Made by a program: the position numbers and the translations under genes. The notes below the pieces were generated by a model. That model did no database searches. It worked only from the letters and a program-made list of their open reading frames with translations, and had not been told where the DNA came from. Of a stretch of DNA of 64,000 bases, positions 33,991-42,623 are shown one piece after another (positions within the stretch are counted from its first letter, which is position 1; each line of letters starts with the position of its first letter). The DNA is from Acidovorax sp. A1169 (lineage in GTDB: Bacteria; Pseudomonadota; Gammaproteobacteria; Burkholderiales; Burkholderiaceae_C): the NCBI RefSeq assembly GCF_030704685.1, contig NZ_JAUZDX010000005.1, positions 1-64,000 of the forward strand. Reading direction: 5' to 3'.

Positions 33991-35589
33991 ATGACCGCCC
34001 CGCCCGCCTCTGGCCACCCGCGCACCCAGCCCGACTGGCATGCGCAGGAGCTGCTGCTGATGCGCGAGGTGATGCGGCTGATCGGCCGCAGCCTGGCACC
34101 GGGCCTGGTGCTGCGCGAGATGCTGCACCTGATGAGCGAGCTCTTGGGCCTGAACCGGGGGCGCATCGTGCTGGTGGATACGGCAGGGGCTGCGGCGCCC
34201 CGCACCTCCTCCATCCAGCACGCCTATGGCCTGACCCAGGCCGAGGTGGAGCGCGGGCGCTACGCCTGGGGCGAGGGCATCACGGGGCGGGTGCTGGCCA
34301 CGGGGCAGCCGGCCATCGTGCAGGACATCGATGCCGAACCGCTGTTCCTGGCGCGCGCGGTGCAGCGCAGCCACCTGCCGCCCGAGACGGTGGCCTTCAT
34401 CGCCCTGCCCATCGAGCTGAACCACGCGCCCATCGGGGTGCTGGCCTGCCACCGCATCCGCAGCCGCCAGCGCCACCTGAACGACGACCTGGCCGTGCTG
34501 CGCGTGCTGGCCACGCTGGTAGGCCAGTTGCTGCAGCTTGAGGCCCTGGTGGCCGAGCAAACGCGCCAGTTGGAGGCACGCAACGCCGTGCTGGCCAACG
34601 CACTCAACACCAAGAGCGCGCGCTACGGGCTGATCGGCAATTCACCCTCGCTGCTGCAGGCGCTGGGCGAACTCGAACGCGTCTCGCAGACCCAGGCCAC
34701 GGTGCTGCTGCTGGGCGAATCAGGCACGGGCAAGGAGCTGTTCGCACGCGCCGTGCACTTGGCCAGCGGCCGGCGCGACCGGCCCTTCATCAAGGTCAAC
34801 TGCTCGGCCATACCGGATGCGCTGTTCGAGTCCGAACTGTTCGGCTACGAGCGCGGCGCCTTCACGGGCGCCAGCACGGCGCGCGCGGGCTGGTTCGAGC
34901 AGGCCGACAGCGGCACCATTTTCCTCGACGAGATCGGCGAGCTGCCGCTGGCCATGCAATCGAAGCTGCTGCGCACCCTGCAGGAAGGCACGCTGGTGCG
35001 CCTGGGCGGGCAGCGCGAGGTGAGGGTCAACGTGCGCCTGGTGGCCGCCACCAACCGCGACCTGGCGCGCGAGGTGGAGGCCGGGCAGTTCCGCCAGGAC
35101 CTGTACTACCGGCTCAACGTGATCCCGATCCGCCTGCCCTCACTGGCCGAGCGGCGCGAGGACATCCGCGCGCTGGCGCTGCACTTCGTGAGCCGCGCCA
35201 ACCAGGCCCACCAGCGCAACGTGAACCTGGCGCCCGATGCCCTGGCGCGCCTGGAAGCACACCCCTGGCCCGGCAACATCCGCGAACTGGGCAACGTGAT
35301 CGAGCGCCTGGTGCTGCTGGCCAACGACACGCTGGTGACCGATGCGGAGCTGGGCCGCTTCCTTCCTGGCGCCACGGCCACCCAGCCGGCCCCCGTGGCA
35401 GCCCCCCCGGCGCAGGCGCCGGGCGATGCGCCCTTGGTGCGCGACTACGCCCCGGCGCATTCCCACAGCGCCCACACCCTGCAGGCGGCCCTGGCCGAGC
35501 ACCACGGCAACCAGTCGCGCGCGGCGCAAAGCCTGGGCCTCACGCTGCGCCAGTTCAGCTACCGCCTGCGCAAGGCGGGCCTGCGCTGA
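33991..35589 (+). CDS. Sigma-54-dependent activator (GAF-AAA-Fis)
   Basis: A 532-aa enhancer-binding protein of the NifA/NorR type. It has a GAF sensor domain (~20-180), a coiled linker, an AAA+ domain (~210-440) with Walker A GESGTGKE (242-249), the sigma-54 contact loop GAFTGA (289-294) and Walker [12 protein letters not shown], and a C-terminal Fis-type helix-turn-helix ([20 protein letters not shown]). No receiver domain is present, so the GAF ligand controls it. A perfect palindrome and a -24/-12 promoter follow immediately, which makes the sulfurtransferase operon its obvious target. Confidence 0.93.
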   Translation: MTAPPASGHPRTQPDWHAQELLLMREVMRLIGRSLAPGLVLREMLHLMSELLGLNRGRIVLVDTAGAAAPRTSSIQHAYGLTQAEVERGRYAWGEGITGRVLATGQPAIVQDIDAEPLFLARAVQRSHLPPETVAFIALPIELNHAPIGVLACHRIRSRQRHLNDDLAVLRVLATLVGQLLQLEALVAEQTRQLEARNAVLANALNTKSARYGLIGNSPSLLQALGELERVSQTQATVLLLGESGTGKELFARAVHLASGRRDRPFIKVNCSAIPDALFESELFGYERGAFTGASTARAGWFEQADSGTIFLDEIGELPLAMQSKLLRTLQEGTLVRLGGQREVRVNVRLVAATNRDLAREVEAGQFRQDLYYRLNVIPIRLPSLAERREDIRALALHFVSRANQAHQRNVNLAPDALARLEAHPWPGNIRELGNVIERLVLLANDTLVTDAELGRFLPGATATQPAPVAAPPAQAPGDAPLVRDYAPAHSHSAHTLQAALAEHHGNQSRAAQSLGLTLRQFSYRLRKAGLR

Positions 35590-35607
35590 GCCCGGTGAAA
35601 GGCTCGC

Positions 35608-35636
35608 CACTGTGTCGACAATTTGTCGACACAGTG
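35608..35636. promoter_or_regulatory. 29-bp palindrome, probable enhancer for the sigma-54 activator
   Basis: cactgtgtcgaca-att-tgtcgacacagtg: two perfect 13-base arms around three bases. It lies 19 bases after the activator gene and about 125-150 bases upstream of the -24/-12 promoter, the normal distance for an upstream activating sequence. The DNA between is AT-rich and therefore flexible. Binding by the adjacent Fis-type activator is inferred. Confidence 0.75.
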
Positions 35637-35760
35637 TTCAAGGCAGTCGCCAGCGCCTCCTTGCATTCGGGTCACGAAGTTCATTTTTGCTATCCATTGA
35701 ATAGCATTGAATGTAGAGCGGAAATTGCTCTCGATGAATTTCAACTCGAATCGACGACTC

Positions 35761-35775
35761 TGGCACACCTGTTGC
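35761..35775 (+). promoter_or_regulatory. Sigma-54 (-24/-12) promoter
   Basis: TGGCAC-acctg-TTGC matches the RpoN consensus TGGCAC-N5-TTGC at every position. Transcription would start near 35787 and read into the sulfurtransferase gene at 35825, which has the gene's own ribosome binding site in between. Confidence 0.9.
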
Positions 35776-35824
35776 GGTAAGGGAGGTAGGCCATCCTGCC
35801 CACCACCGCATCGAAAGGTTTCCC

Positions 35825-36724
35825 ATGAGCACCGATTCCGACGCCGTCCTGATCTCGCCCACCCAGTTGCAGGCCCTGCAGGCCGCCGAGCCTGTCGTCC
35901 TGATCGACACCCGCGACGCCGACACCTATGCCCTGGGCCACATCCCGGGCGCGGTGAACCTGCGCGAAACCTTCACCTTTCTGGCCACCTCCAGCCCCGA
36001 GGGGCTGCAGGAACTCAAGGACACCTTTGCCGCGCACCTGGGGGCCATCGGCCTGTCGGGTGCCGAGACGGCGGTGTTCTACGAAGACGCGCTGAACAGC
36101 GGCTACGGCCAGTCCTGCCGCGGCTACTACCTGCTGACCTGGCTGGGCTACCCCAAGGTCAAGGTATTGAACGGCGGCTACTCGGCCTGGAAGGCGGCCG
36201 AGCTGCCCGTCTCCACCGAGGCCGTGGTACCCATGCCCGCCATCTTCCCGACCACCCTGGCCACGGCCGACGTGATGCTGACCAAGGACGACGTCGCCGA
36301 AGCCCTGGGCACCGACACCGTGCTGCTGGACGTGCGCGACGTGGACGAGTGGATCGGCGAAAGCTCCAGCCCCTATGGCAAGGACTTCGCACCCCGCAAG
36401 GGCCGCCTGCCGGGCGCCAAGTGGGTGGAGTGGTACCGCTTCATGAAGCCCTCCGCCCAGGGCCCGGTCTTCAAGTCGCCCGACGAGGTGCGCGCCGAAT
36501 GCGCCACCGCAGGCATTGCCCCGAGCGACACGGTGTACCTGTACTGCTTCAAGGGCGCGCGTGCATCCAACACCTTCCTGGCGCTCAAGCAGGCCGGCTT
36601 TGCCGACGTGCGCATGTACTTCGGCTCCTGGAACGAATGGTCGCGCGACGACAAGCTGCCCATCGAGAGCGGGCTGCCCCTGCTGCGCACGGCCAGGAAG
36701 CCCGCGCTGGCACTGGCGGCCTGA
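35825..36724 (+). CDS. Two-domain rhodanese (thiosulfate sulfurtransferase)
   Basis: A 299-aa tandem rhodanese. Domain 1 (~8-135) has VVLIDTRDADTYALGHIPGA but no catalytic loop. Domain 2 (~150-290) has VLLDVRDVDEWIG and the active-site loop Cys241-FKGARAS, a six-residue loop typical of sulfur rather than phosphorus chemistry. It moves sulfane sulfur from thiosulfate or a persulfide to an acceptor thiol or cyanide. It is the first gene behind the sigma-54 promoter. The start codon is preceded by cgaaaggtttccc. No export signal is seen. Confidence 0.92.
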   Translation: MSTDSDAVLISPTQLQALQAAEPVVLIDTRDADTYALGHIPGAVNLRETFTFLATSSPEGLQELKDTFAAHLGAIGLSGAETAVFYEDALNSGYGQSCRGYYLLTWLGYPKVKVLNGGYSAWKAAELPVSTEAVVPMPAIFPTTLATADVMLTKDDVAEALGTDTVLLDVRDVDEWIGESSSPYGKDFAPRKGRLPGAKWVEWYRFMKPSAQGPVFKSPDEVRAECATAGIAPSDTVYLYCFKGARASNTFLALKQAGFADVRMYFGSWNEWSRDDKLPIESGLPLLRTARKPALALAA

Positions 36725-36797
36725 CCACGGGCTGGGGCAGGCTGCCCCACCCATCCCTTTCTGCTTCTTTCATTCATCACTGCCTCCAAGGAAACCC

Positions 36798-37367
36798 ATG
36801 TCCACCGACCTGCTGGAACCCACCGCTCCCGTCACCACCGTCCACACCGCACTGCGTCCCATCGACCGCGACGGCCTGATGGCCTTTGCCGAAAAAGGCC
36901 GCAACAACCCCGCCAGCCGCGGCACCAACAAGGTCCACACAGTGATGGAGGGGCAGTACCGCTCGCTGAGCACCGTGGGCAGCCATACGCCCGTGGTGGT
37001 GGATGAGCCGCTGCACCTGTTCGGCCAGGACACGGCGCCCGCCCCGGGCGAGATCGTGCTCTCGGGCCTGGGCGGCTGCCTGGCCGTGGGCATCACCGCC
37101 GTGGCCACCTGGAAGCAGGTCACACTCAGCAAGATCGAGATCTTCATGGAGGGCGACATCGGCAACCCCGCCGCCTGGGGCGCCGGTGGCGCGCTGCAGA
37201 AGCTGCCTCCCGAGATGGGCTTCCAGGCGATCCGCGTGAAGGTGCTGATCGAGGGCGACGCACCGCGCGAAGTGCTCGACGAGATCGTGCAGCACGCCAA
37301 CTTCTACTCGCCCGTGGCCAACAGCATGCGCAACCCGATTCCGTTCGAGATCGGCCTGATGGATTGA
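36798..37367 (+). CDS. OsmC-family protein
   Basis: A 189-aa OsmC/Ohr-fold protein. The N-terminal Cys of the peroxidase pair is present (Cys94, LSGLGGCLAVGITA), but the second position reads Ser171 (NFYSPVANSM). The standard two-cysteine thiol peroxidase cycle is therefore unlikely; single-cysteine members may handle persulfides or bind small thiols. It sits second in the sigma-54 operon, 73 bases after the rhodanese gene, with aaggaa before the ATG. Confidence 0.88.
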   Translation: MSTDLLEPTAPVTTVHTALRPIDRDGLMAFAEKGRNNPASRGTNKVHTVMEGQYRSLSTVGSHTPVVVDEPLHLFGQDTAPAPGEIVLSGLGGCLAVGITAVATWKQVTLSKIEIFMEGDIGNPAAWGAGGALQKLPPEMGFQAIRVKVLIEGDAPREVLDEIVQHANFYSPVANSMRNPIPFEIGLMD

Positions 37368-37422
37368 CCACCGGCCCCGCTCCGCCCTTTCTTTGCCTGC
37401 CTGCGCTTCCAAGGACTTTCCC

Positions 37423-38577
37423 ATGAACCCCGCCGATCTCCCTCCCCAACTCCACCTGGAAGGCGCCCTGCAGGGCGACGCGCTGCTCGCCGCCGTGCGC
37501 GCCATCGCCCAGGGCCCGCTGGCCGCGCAGGCCGAGGCCATCGACCGCGTGGGCTACTACCCGCGCGCCGAGCTGCAGCAGCTGGGTGCCGTGGGCGCGA
37601 TGGCGGTGCACCTGGACAGCACGGCTGGGCCGGCAGACTACGGCCTGGCCATCCGCGCCATGGCCGAGGTCTCGCGCGTGTGCGGTGCCACCGGCTTCAT
37701 GCTGTGGTGCCAGGCAGTGTGCGGGCTGTACCTGCAGCAGTCGGGCAACCCCGCGCTGATGGGCGAGGTGCTGCAGCGCCATGCCAGCGGGGTCGGCCTG
37801 GGCGGCACCGCCCTGTCCAACCCCATGAAGAGCTACGCCCAGATCGAATCCCTGCTGCTCAAGGCCACGCCGGTGGAAGGCGGCTACCTGGTGAACGGTA
37901 CCCTGCCCTGGGTCAGCAACCTGGGGCCGGACCACTACTGCGGCGCCGTGGCGGCCATCGCCCAACCCGAGGGCAGCGCGCCGCGCGAGCTGATGTTTTT
38001 GCTGCGCTGCGGTGCGCCGGGCGTGGAGATGCGCGAGTGCCCGAGCTTCTCGGGCATGGAGGGCACCGGCACCTACGCGCTGCGCCTCAAGGACCATTTC
38101 GTCGGCGCGGACCACACCATTGCCGACCCGACACGGCCGACCATCGCGCGCATCCGCGCCGCCTTTGTCATGCTGCAGTGCGGCATGGCCGTGGGCATCA
38201 CGCAGGGGGCCATCGACTCGATGTGGGCGGTGGAAGCACAGCTCGGCCACGTCAACCAGTTCCTCGAAGACCGGCCCGATGCCCTGCAGGCCGAACTCGA
38301 CGCGCTGACCACGCGCGTGATGCGGCTGGCCGAGACGCCCTTCGACACCCGCACCGATTTCTTCATCGACGTGCTGGACGCCCGCGCCCATGGCGCCGAG
38401 CTGTGCCTGCGCGCCGCCCAGTCGGCCCTGATGCACCAGGGCGCGCGCGGCTATCTCATGAGCTCGGACGTGCAGCGCCGGGTGCGCGAATCGCACTTCG
38501 TGGCCATCGTCACCCCGGCCATCAAGCACCTGCGCAAGGAGATCGCGCGCCTGTCCACCGAGGAGATGCCGGCATGA
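37423..38577 (+). CDS. Acyl-CoA dehydrogenase-family flavoprotein
   Basis: A 384-aa protein of the acyl-CoA dehydrogenase/desulfurisation monooxygenase superfamily. There is an N-terminal helical domain, a central beta domain ([17 protein letters not shown], ~155) and a C-terminal four-helix bundle. The catalytic Glu region of true dehydrogenases is not obvious. The neighbours (a rubredoxin reductase and sulfur-handling proteins) suggest a flavin-dependent oxygenase or oxidoreductase for an organosulfur compound rather than beta-oxidation. It overlaps the next gene by 4 bases (ATGA); aaggac precedes its ATG. Confidence 0.82.
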   Translation: MNPADLPPQLHLEGALQGDALLAAVRAIAQGPLAAQAEAIDRVGYYPRAELQQLGAVGAMAVHLDSTAGPADYGLAIRAMAEVSRVCGATGFMLWCQAVCGLYLQQSGNPALMGEVLQRHASGVGLGGTALSNPMKSYAQIESLLLKATPVEGGYLVNGTLPWVSNLGPDHYCGAVAAIAQPEGSAPRELMFLLRCGAPGVEMRECPSFSGMEGTGTYALRLKDHFVGADHTIADPTRPTIARIRAAFVMLQCGMAVGITQGAIDSMWAVEAQLGHVNQFLEDRPDALQAELDALTTRVMRLAETPFDTRTDFFIDVLDARAHGAELCLRAAQSALMHQGARGYLMSSDVQRRVRESHFVAIVTPAIKHLRKEIARLSTEEMPA

Positions 38578-39854
38578 GCGCTGCCGCCATCACCCACTCC
38601 GCGCTGGCCGACGATCCCTGGCTGCAGTACATCTGCCACGCCTGCGGCTACATCTACGACGAGGCACAGGGCGACCCCGACGGCGGCCTGCCGCCCGGCA
38701 CCCGCTATGCCGAAATCCCAGACGACTGGGGCTGTCCGCTGTGCGGCGTGACCAAGGGCGATTTCGAGCCCTACTTGGCGCCAAGCATGGAGGCACTGAA
38801 AGCCCAGGCACGCAGCGGCACGGCGGTCTTACCCACAACCGCGCGCAACGCCCGGCCTGGCGTTGTCATCGTGGGCGCCGGCCGTGCAGGCTGGCTGGTG
38901 GCCGAAGCCCTGCGCGCCCTGGACGCGCAGCGCCCCATCACCCTGGTGACCGACTGCAGCGGCGATGTGTACGACAAACCGCAGCTGTCCATCGCCATGG
39001 CCAAGCACCTGCCCGCCGAGCGCCTGGTGCGCGAGAGCGGCGCGGTCGCAGCAACGCGCCTGGGCGTACGCCTGCTGGCACACACGCATGCCGTGCGCAT
39101 CGACACATCTGCCAACGGTGGCACGCTGCGCACCACGCGCGGCCCGCTGCGCTACCAGCACCTGGTGCTGGCCCATGGCGCGCGCGCCGCCCTGCCCCCC
39201 GGGCTGCCGGCCGCACTGTGCTGGCGCATCAACCACCTGCAGGCCTACCAGCGCCTGCGCGCCGCCCTGGGCCACACGCCGCGCCGCGTGCTTATCGTGG
39301 GCGCCGGCCTCATCGGCTGCGAGCTGGCCAATGATCTGGCGTTGGGCGGCCACAGCATCACCCTGCTCGACACGGAGCCCCTGCCGCTGGCGCGCTGCGC
39401 TGGCGAAGCCCGCGCCAGCGAACTGCTGGCGGCATGGGGCACATTGCCCATCGCGTTCGTCGGCGGCGTTCGCGTGGCCTCGCTCGACGCGCTGGCCGTG
39501 CCCGACCCCGAGGGCGCCCTGCAGCTGACCACCACCGACGGCCGGCAGTTCACGGCCGACCAGGTGATCGTGGCTGCCGGCCTGCAGACCCCGCCGCGCC
39601 TGGCCCAGAGTGCCGGCCTGGCCTGGGATGGCGGCATCGCCGTGACGCCGCAACAGCTGCGGACCAGCGTACCGGGTATCCACGCCCTGGGCGACTGCAT
39701 CACCATCGGCGGGCAGGCCAGCCGCTTCATCGAGCCCCTCGCCCGGCAGGCGCGCACCATTGCGGCAGCGATTGCGGGGGCGGGCGATGTGCCGTATGAG
39801 CCCCGGCCCGCCTCCATCCGGGTCAAGACGAGCTCCTGGCCCATGAGCCTCTGA
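38574..39854 (+). CDS. Rubredoxin fused to FAD/NAD(P)-dependent reductase
   Basis: A 426-aa fusion. Residues ~15-70 are a rubredoxin with the four iron-binding cysteines Cys21, Cys24, Cys54, Cys57 ([23 protein letters not shown]). Residues ~95-425 are a rubredoxin-reductase-type flavoprotein with FAD-binding [20 protein letters not shown]-binding [20 protein letters not shown] and the closing GIHALGDC. Fusing donor and carrier gives a self-contained electron supply, most plausibly to the flavoprotein encoded just upstream. It is the last gene of the sigma-54 operon. Confidence 0.92.
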   Translation: MSAAAITHSALADDPWLQYICHACGYIYDEAQGDPDGGLPPGTRYAEIPDDWGCPLCGVTKGDFEPYLAPSMEALKAQARSGTAVLPTTARNARPGVVIVGAGRAGWLVAEALRALDAQRPITLVTDCSGDVYDKPQLSIAMAKHLPAERLVRESGAVAATRLGVRLLAHTHAVRIDTSANGGTLRTTRGPLRYQHLVLAHGARAALPPGLPAALCWRINHLQAYQRLRAALGHTPRRVLIVGAGLIGCELANDLALGGHSITLLDTEPLPLARCAGEARASELLAAWGTLPIAFVGGVRVASLDALAVPDPEGALQLTTTDGRQFTADQVIVAAGLQTPPRLAQSAGLAWDGGIAVTPQQLRTSVPGIHALGDCITIGGQASRFIEPLARQARTIAAAIAGAGDVPYEPRPASIRVKTSSWPMSL

Positions 39855-39906
39855 TCGGCGGCCCCTGAGTACGCAAAAAGTATTTCAACTATTTTTCCGC
39901 CTGCCT

Positions 39907-39934
39907 GCATCCAAACGGCGTCTTCGTGGGTAGT
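39907..39934 (+). promoter_or_regulatory. Candidate ECF-type promoter
   Basis: gcatccaaac (39907-39916) and gtagt (39930-39934) are separated by 13 bases, in a spacer upstream of the DUF3455 gene. The shape resembles -35/-10 elements used by ECF sigma factors, and an ECF gene lies next door. A hairpin-prone run (gcagcag...ctgctg with seven T in the loop) follows at about 39940-39963. Pattern inference only. Confidence 0.3.
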
Positions 39935-39995
39935 ACCTGCAGCAGCCCATTTTTTTGCTGCTGTCCATTCAACCCATTTGAAGAAGAGGAACGCC

Positions 39996-40574
39996 ATGAC
40001 GACCACCCAGCCAACGCTCTACCGCACCATCTCCCTGGCCGGAGCCATCGCCGCCGCAGCCCTGCTGACGGCCTGCGGCTCGATGATGGGCTCCAGCAGC
40101 GGGCCCATGTTCTCGCAGGACAGCCTGCCCGACACCGTGAAGGTGCCCGGCGGCAACAAGGTCGCCATGGAAACCGTGGGCGTGGGCGAGATCACCTACG
40201 AATGCCGCGACAAGGCCAACGCGCCCGGCCAGACCGAATGGTTCTTCGTGGGCCCCAAGGCCGTGCTCAACGACCGCGCCGGCAAGCAAGTGGGCACCTA
40301 CTACGGCCCACCCGCCACCTGGGAGTCGAAGGACGGCTCCAAGCTGACCGCCACACAGGTGGCAGTGGCCCCGGCCGGTGCCGGCAACATCCCCTACCAG
40401 CTCGTGAAGGCCAACCCGGCCATGGGTTCGGGCTCCATGACGGGCGTGACCTACATCCAGCGCGTGGCCTTGAAGGGTGGCGCAGCCCCCGCTGCCGCCT
40501 GCAGCGCCGCCAACAAGGGTGAGCGCCAGATCGTGAAGTACCAGGCCGACTACATCTTCTGGAAGGCCGCATAA
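39996..40574 (+). CDS. DUF3455-type lipoprotein
   Basis: A 192-aa precursor with lipoprotein signal (SLAGAIAAAALLTAC, lipobox Cys near 28) and a DUF3455 domain. Typical marks are VPGGNKVAMETVGVGEITYEC (~52, part), TEWFFVGPKAVLNDRAGKQV, YYGPPATWESKDGSKL and YIQRVALKGG. The family is often next to ECF sigma factors and is of unknown function in the cell envelope. The start is the ATG at 39996 after agagga; a TTG 18 bases earlier is less likely. Confidence 0.87.
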   Translation: MTTTQPTLYRTISLAGAIAAAALLTACGSMMGSSSGPMFSQDSLPDTVKVPGGNKVAMETVGVGEITYECRDKANAPGQTEWFFVGPKAVLNDRAGKQVGTYYGPPATWESKDGSKLTATQVAVAPAGAGNIPYQLVKANPAMGSGSMTGVTYIQRVALKGGAAPAAACSAANKGERQIVKYQADYIFWKAA

Positions 40575-40596
40575 GCACCTCCCGCAGTGCGATGAA

Positions 40597-40625
40597 CGCA
40601 ATCCCTTGTCATTCAGGGGATTGCG
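40597..40625. terminator. Hairpin after the DUF3455 gene
   Basis: cgcaatccc (40597-40605) pairs with gggattgcg (40617-40625). It lies 22 bases after the stop of the lipoprotein gene. No T-run follows, so it may be a factor-assisted terminator or an attenuating structure ahead of the sigma-factor gene. Confidence 0.4.
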
Positions 40626-40728
40626 CGTGGATGCAGGGCCTGGTGGGCTAGGATGTAGGCACGCCCTGGGCGCTGGCATTGCGCCAGCCCCAGCCAACCG
40701 ACGACCGTGCCGAGCCCCTTGCGCAACC

Positions 40729-41295
40729 GTGCCTGAAACCCCTGGCGAATTTGACTACGAAGCGGCCCTGGCCGCCTGCGCAGCCGGCGACCGCCAGGCC
40801 ATGCGCCGGCTGTACGAGCACGAGGGCCCGCGAATGCTGGGCGTGGCGCTGCGCATCGTGCGCCAGCGGGCACTGGCCGAGGACATCGTGCACGACGCCT
40901 GCGTGAACATTTGGAGCCGGGCCACTGGCTACGACGCGGCGCGCGGCAGTGCGCGCGGCTGGATCTACAGCGTGGTGCGCCACCTGGCTCTGAACGCCGT
41001 GCGCAACGCACGCCGCCATGTCGATATCGACGAAGAAACCACCCACACCCTGGAGGCCGACATGTCCGTGCAGGCCTTCCATGATGCCGCCAGCAGCTTC
41101 GAGCTGAACACCAGCCTGGGCCGCCTGCAGCACTGCCTGGAGGCTCTGGAGCCGGCACGGCGCAACTGCGTGCTGCACGCCTATGTCGAAGGCTGCACGC
41201 ACGGCGAGATCGCCGAACGCCTGGGCGCGCCACTGGGCACCGTGAAGGCCTGGATACGGCGCAGCCTGACCTCGCTGCGGGAGTGCATGGCATGA
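40729..41295 (+). CDS. ECF-type RNA polymerase sigma factor
   Basis: A 188-aa group-4 sigma factor. Region 2 (~20-90) shows RRLYEHEGPRMLGVALRIVR, the AEDIVHDACVNIW -10 recognition helix and ARGWIYSVVRHLALNAVRN. Region 4 (~130-185) has CLEALEPARRNCVLHAYVEG and the HTH THGEIAERLGAPLGTVKAWI. The GTG at 40729 starts the family-like part; an upstream open frame adds proline-rich nonsense. It overlaps the anti-sigma gene by 4 bases, the classic regulated pair. Confidence 0.92.
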   Translation: MPETPGEFDYEAALAACAAGDRQAMRRLYEHEGPRMLGVALRIVRQRALAEDIVHDACVNIWSRATGYDAARGSARGWIYSVVRHLALNAVRNARRHVDIDEETTHTLEADMSVQAFHDAASSFELNTSLGRLQHCLEALEPARRNCVLHAYVEGCTHGEIAERLGAPLGTVKAWIRRSLTSLRECMA

Positions 41296-42047
41296 GCACG
41301 CCCTACCCCGAAGACCCGAACGACGACCTGCAGGTGCTGGCCGGCGAGTACGTGCTGGGCACGCTGCCCGCAGCCGAGCGCCTGGCCGTTTCGCAGCGCC
41401 TGGCCACCGAGCCTGCGCTGCAGCAGGCGGTGAACGACTGGGAGGAACGGTTGCTGCCCCTGACCCAGCTGGCCGAGCCGGTACCGCTGCCTGCGCACCT
41501 GGCTTCGCGCATCGAGGCATCGCTGCAAGGCACGCGCCAGCAGGCCAGGGCGCCGGCCGTACCTGCAGCAACAATGCCCCCGTGCAACGCTTCCGGTGGC
41601 TGGTGGAACCACCTGGGCCTGTGGCGCGCACTCGCAGGCTCCGGCTTTGCCATGGCGGCCGTGATGGCTGCGGTGCTGGTCACCCGCACTGCACCGGTGG
41701 CAGCACCACCGAAATTCATGGTCGTGCTGGTTGCGCCGCAGGACAAGGCGCCCGGCTGGGTGGTGCAGGCCAGCTCGCCCCGGCAGATCAGCCTGATACC
41801 GCTGGGCGTGGCCGAAGTGCCTGCCGACAAGGCGCTCGAGTTCTGGACCAAGGCCGACGACTGGAATGGCCCCGTCTCGCTGGGCTTGGTCAAACCCGGC
41901 CAGCCACTGCAGGTGCAACTCGACAAGCTGCCGCCGCTGCAGCCCAACCAGCTCTTCGAGCTGACGCTGGAGCCACCCACGGGCTCGCCCATCGGCAAGC
42001 CCACCGGGCCTATCCAGTTCATCGGCCGGGCCGTCCAGGTACTCTGA
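41292..42047 (+). CDS. RskA-type anti-sigma factor
   Basis: A 251-aa single-pass membrane protein. The N-terminal cytoplasmic segment (~10-75; LAGEYVLGTLPAAERLAVSQ) resembles the sigma-binding helix bundle of anti-sigma-K proteins. The TM helix is at ~112-132 (ALAGSGFAMAAVMAAVLV). The C-terminal periplasmic domain (~140-250) is the RskA domain with FMVVLVAPQDKAPGWVVQ and LPPLQPNQLFELTLEP. No zinc-binding HxxxCxxC is present. It sequesters the sigma factor encoded immediately upstream; the periplasmic signal is unknown. Confidence 0.9.
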   Translation: MSTPYPEDPNDDLQVLAGEYVLGTLPAAERLAVSQRLATEPALQQAVNDWEERLLPLTQLAEPVPLPAHLASRIEASLQGTRQQARAPAVPAATMPPCNASGGWWNHLGLWRALAGSGFAMAAVMAAVLVTRTAPVAAPPKFMVVLVAPQDKAPGWVVQASSPRQISLIPLGVAEVPADKALEFWTKADDWNGPVSLGLVKPGQPLQVQLDKLPPLQPNQLFELTLEPPTGSPIGKPTGPIQFIGRAVQVL

Positions 42048-42074
42048 GCGCTGCTGCCGGCGAAGCCAGCAGAC

Positions 42075-42518
42075 TCAGTACTGCTTATAGGGCAGGAACT
42101 TGCCCGAGAGGACCACATTCACGCGGTCGCCCTTGGGGTCGGCCTGGCGCTGGATGTCCATGCTGAAGTCGATGGCGCTCATGATGCCGTCGCCGAACTC
42201 CTCGTGGATCAGCTCCTTGATGGTCGTGCCGTAGACGCTCACGATCTCGTACCAGCGGTAGATCAGCGGGTCGGTGGGCACGGGCGTGGGCAGCGAACCC
42301 TTGTAGGGCACGACCTGCAGCCACTTCTGCTCTTCGGCGGTAAGGCCGAAGATCGTGCCCAGCACCTTGGCCTGTTCGGGCGACGCGGTCATCTGGCCCA
42401 GGCACAGGGCGGTGGTCCATTCCTTGGACTGGCCGACCTTCTTGGCAATGGCATCCCATTGCAGGCCTTTCGAGACTTTGGTGCTGATGATCTTTTCGGT
42501 GACGTCGTTGCGGTTCAT
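42075..42518 (-). CDS. cynS: Cyanate hydratase (cyanase)
   Basis: CynS converts cyanate and bicarbonate to ammonia and two carbon dioxide. The 147-aa product is full length, with an N-terminal helical domain and the catalytic triad Arg88, Glu91 (YRWYEIV) and Ser114 (GIMSAIDF). aaaggagcc precedes the ATG. It is the last gene of a minus-strand cluster behind an ABC transporter of the nitrate/cyanate class (A-B-D-S order), allowing uptake and use of cyanate as nitrogen source. Confidence 0.97.
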   Translation of the reverse strand: MNRNDVTEKIISTKVSKGLQWDAIAKKVGQSKEWTTALCLGQMTASPEQAKVLGTIFGLTAEEQKWLQVVPYKGSLPTPVPTDPLIYRWYEIVSVYGTTIKELIHEEFGDGIMSAIDFSMDIQRQADPKGDRVNVVLSGKFLPYKQY

Positions 42519-42623
42519 GTTGGCTCCTTTGGGTTGGGACGTTGTAACAGGGGGCAAAAATTCAGGATGCAGATCTCCCCGGCCACCCATGCAGGCGACC
42601 CGGCGGGGTGGTCTCTGGCGAGG

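Noticed and set aside
35640..35745. IHF site between the enhancer dyad and sigma-54 promoter
   Set aside because: The stretch is AT-rich, but no segment fits WATCAA-N4-TTR closely enough on either strand to name a site.
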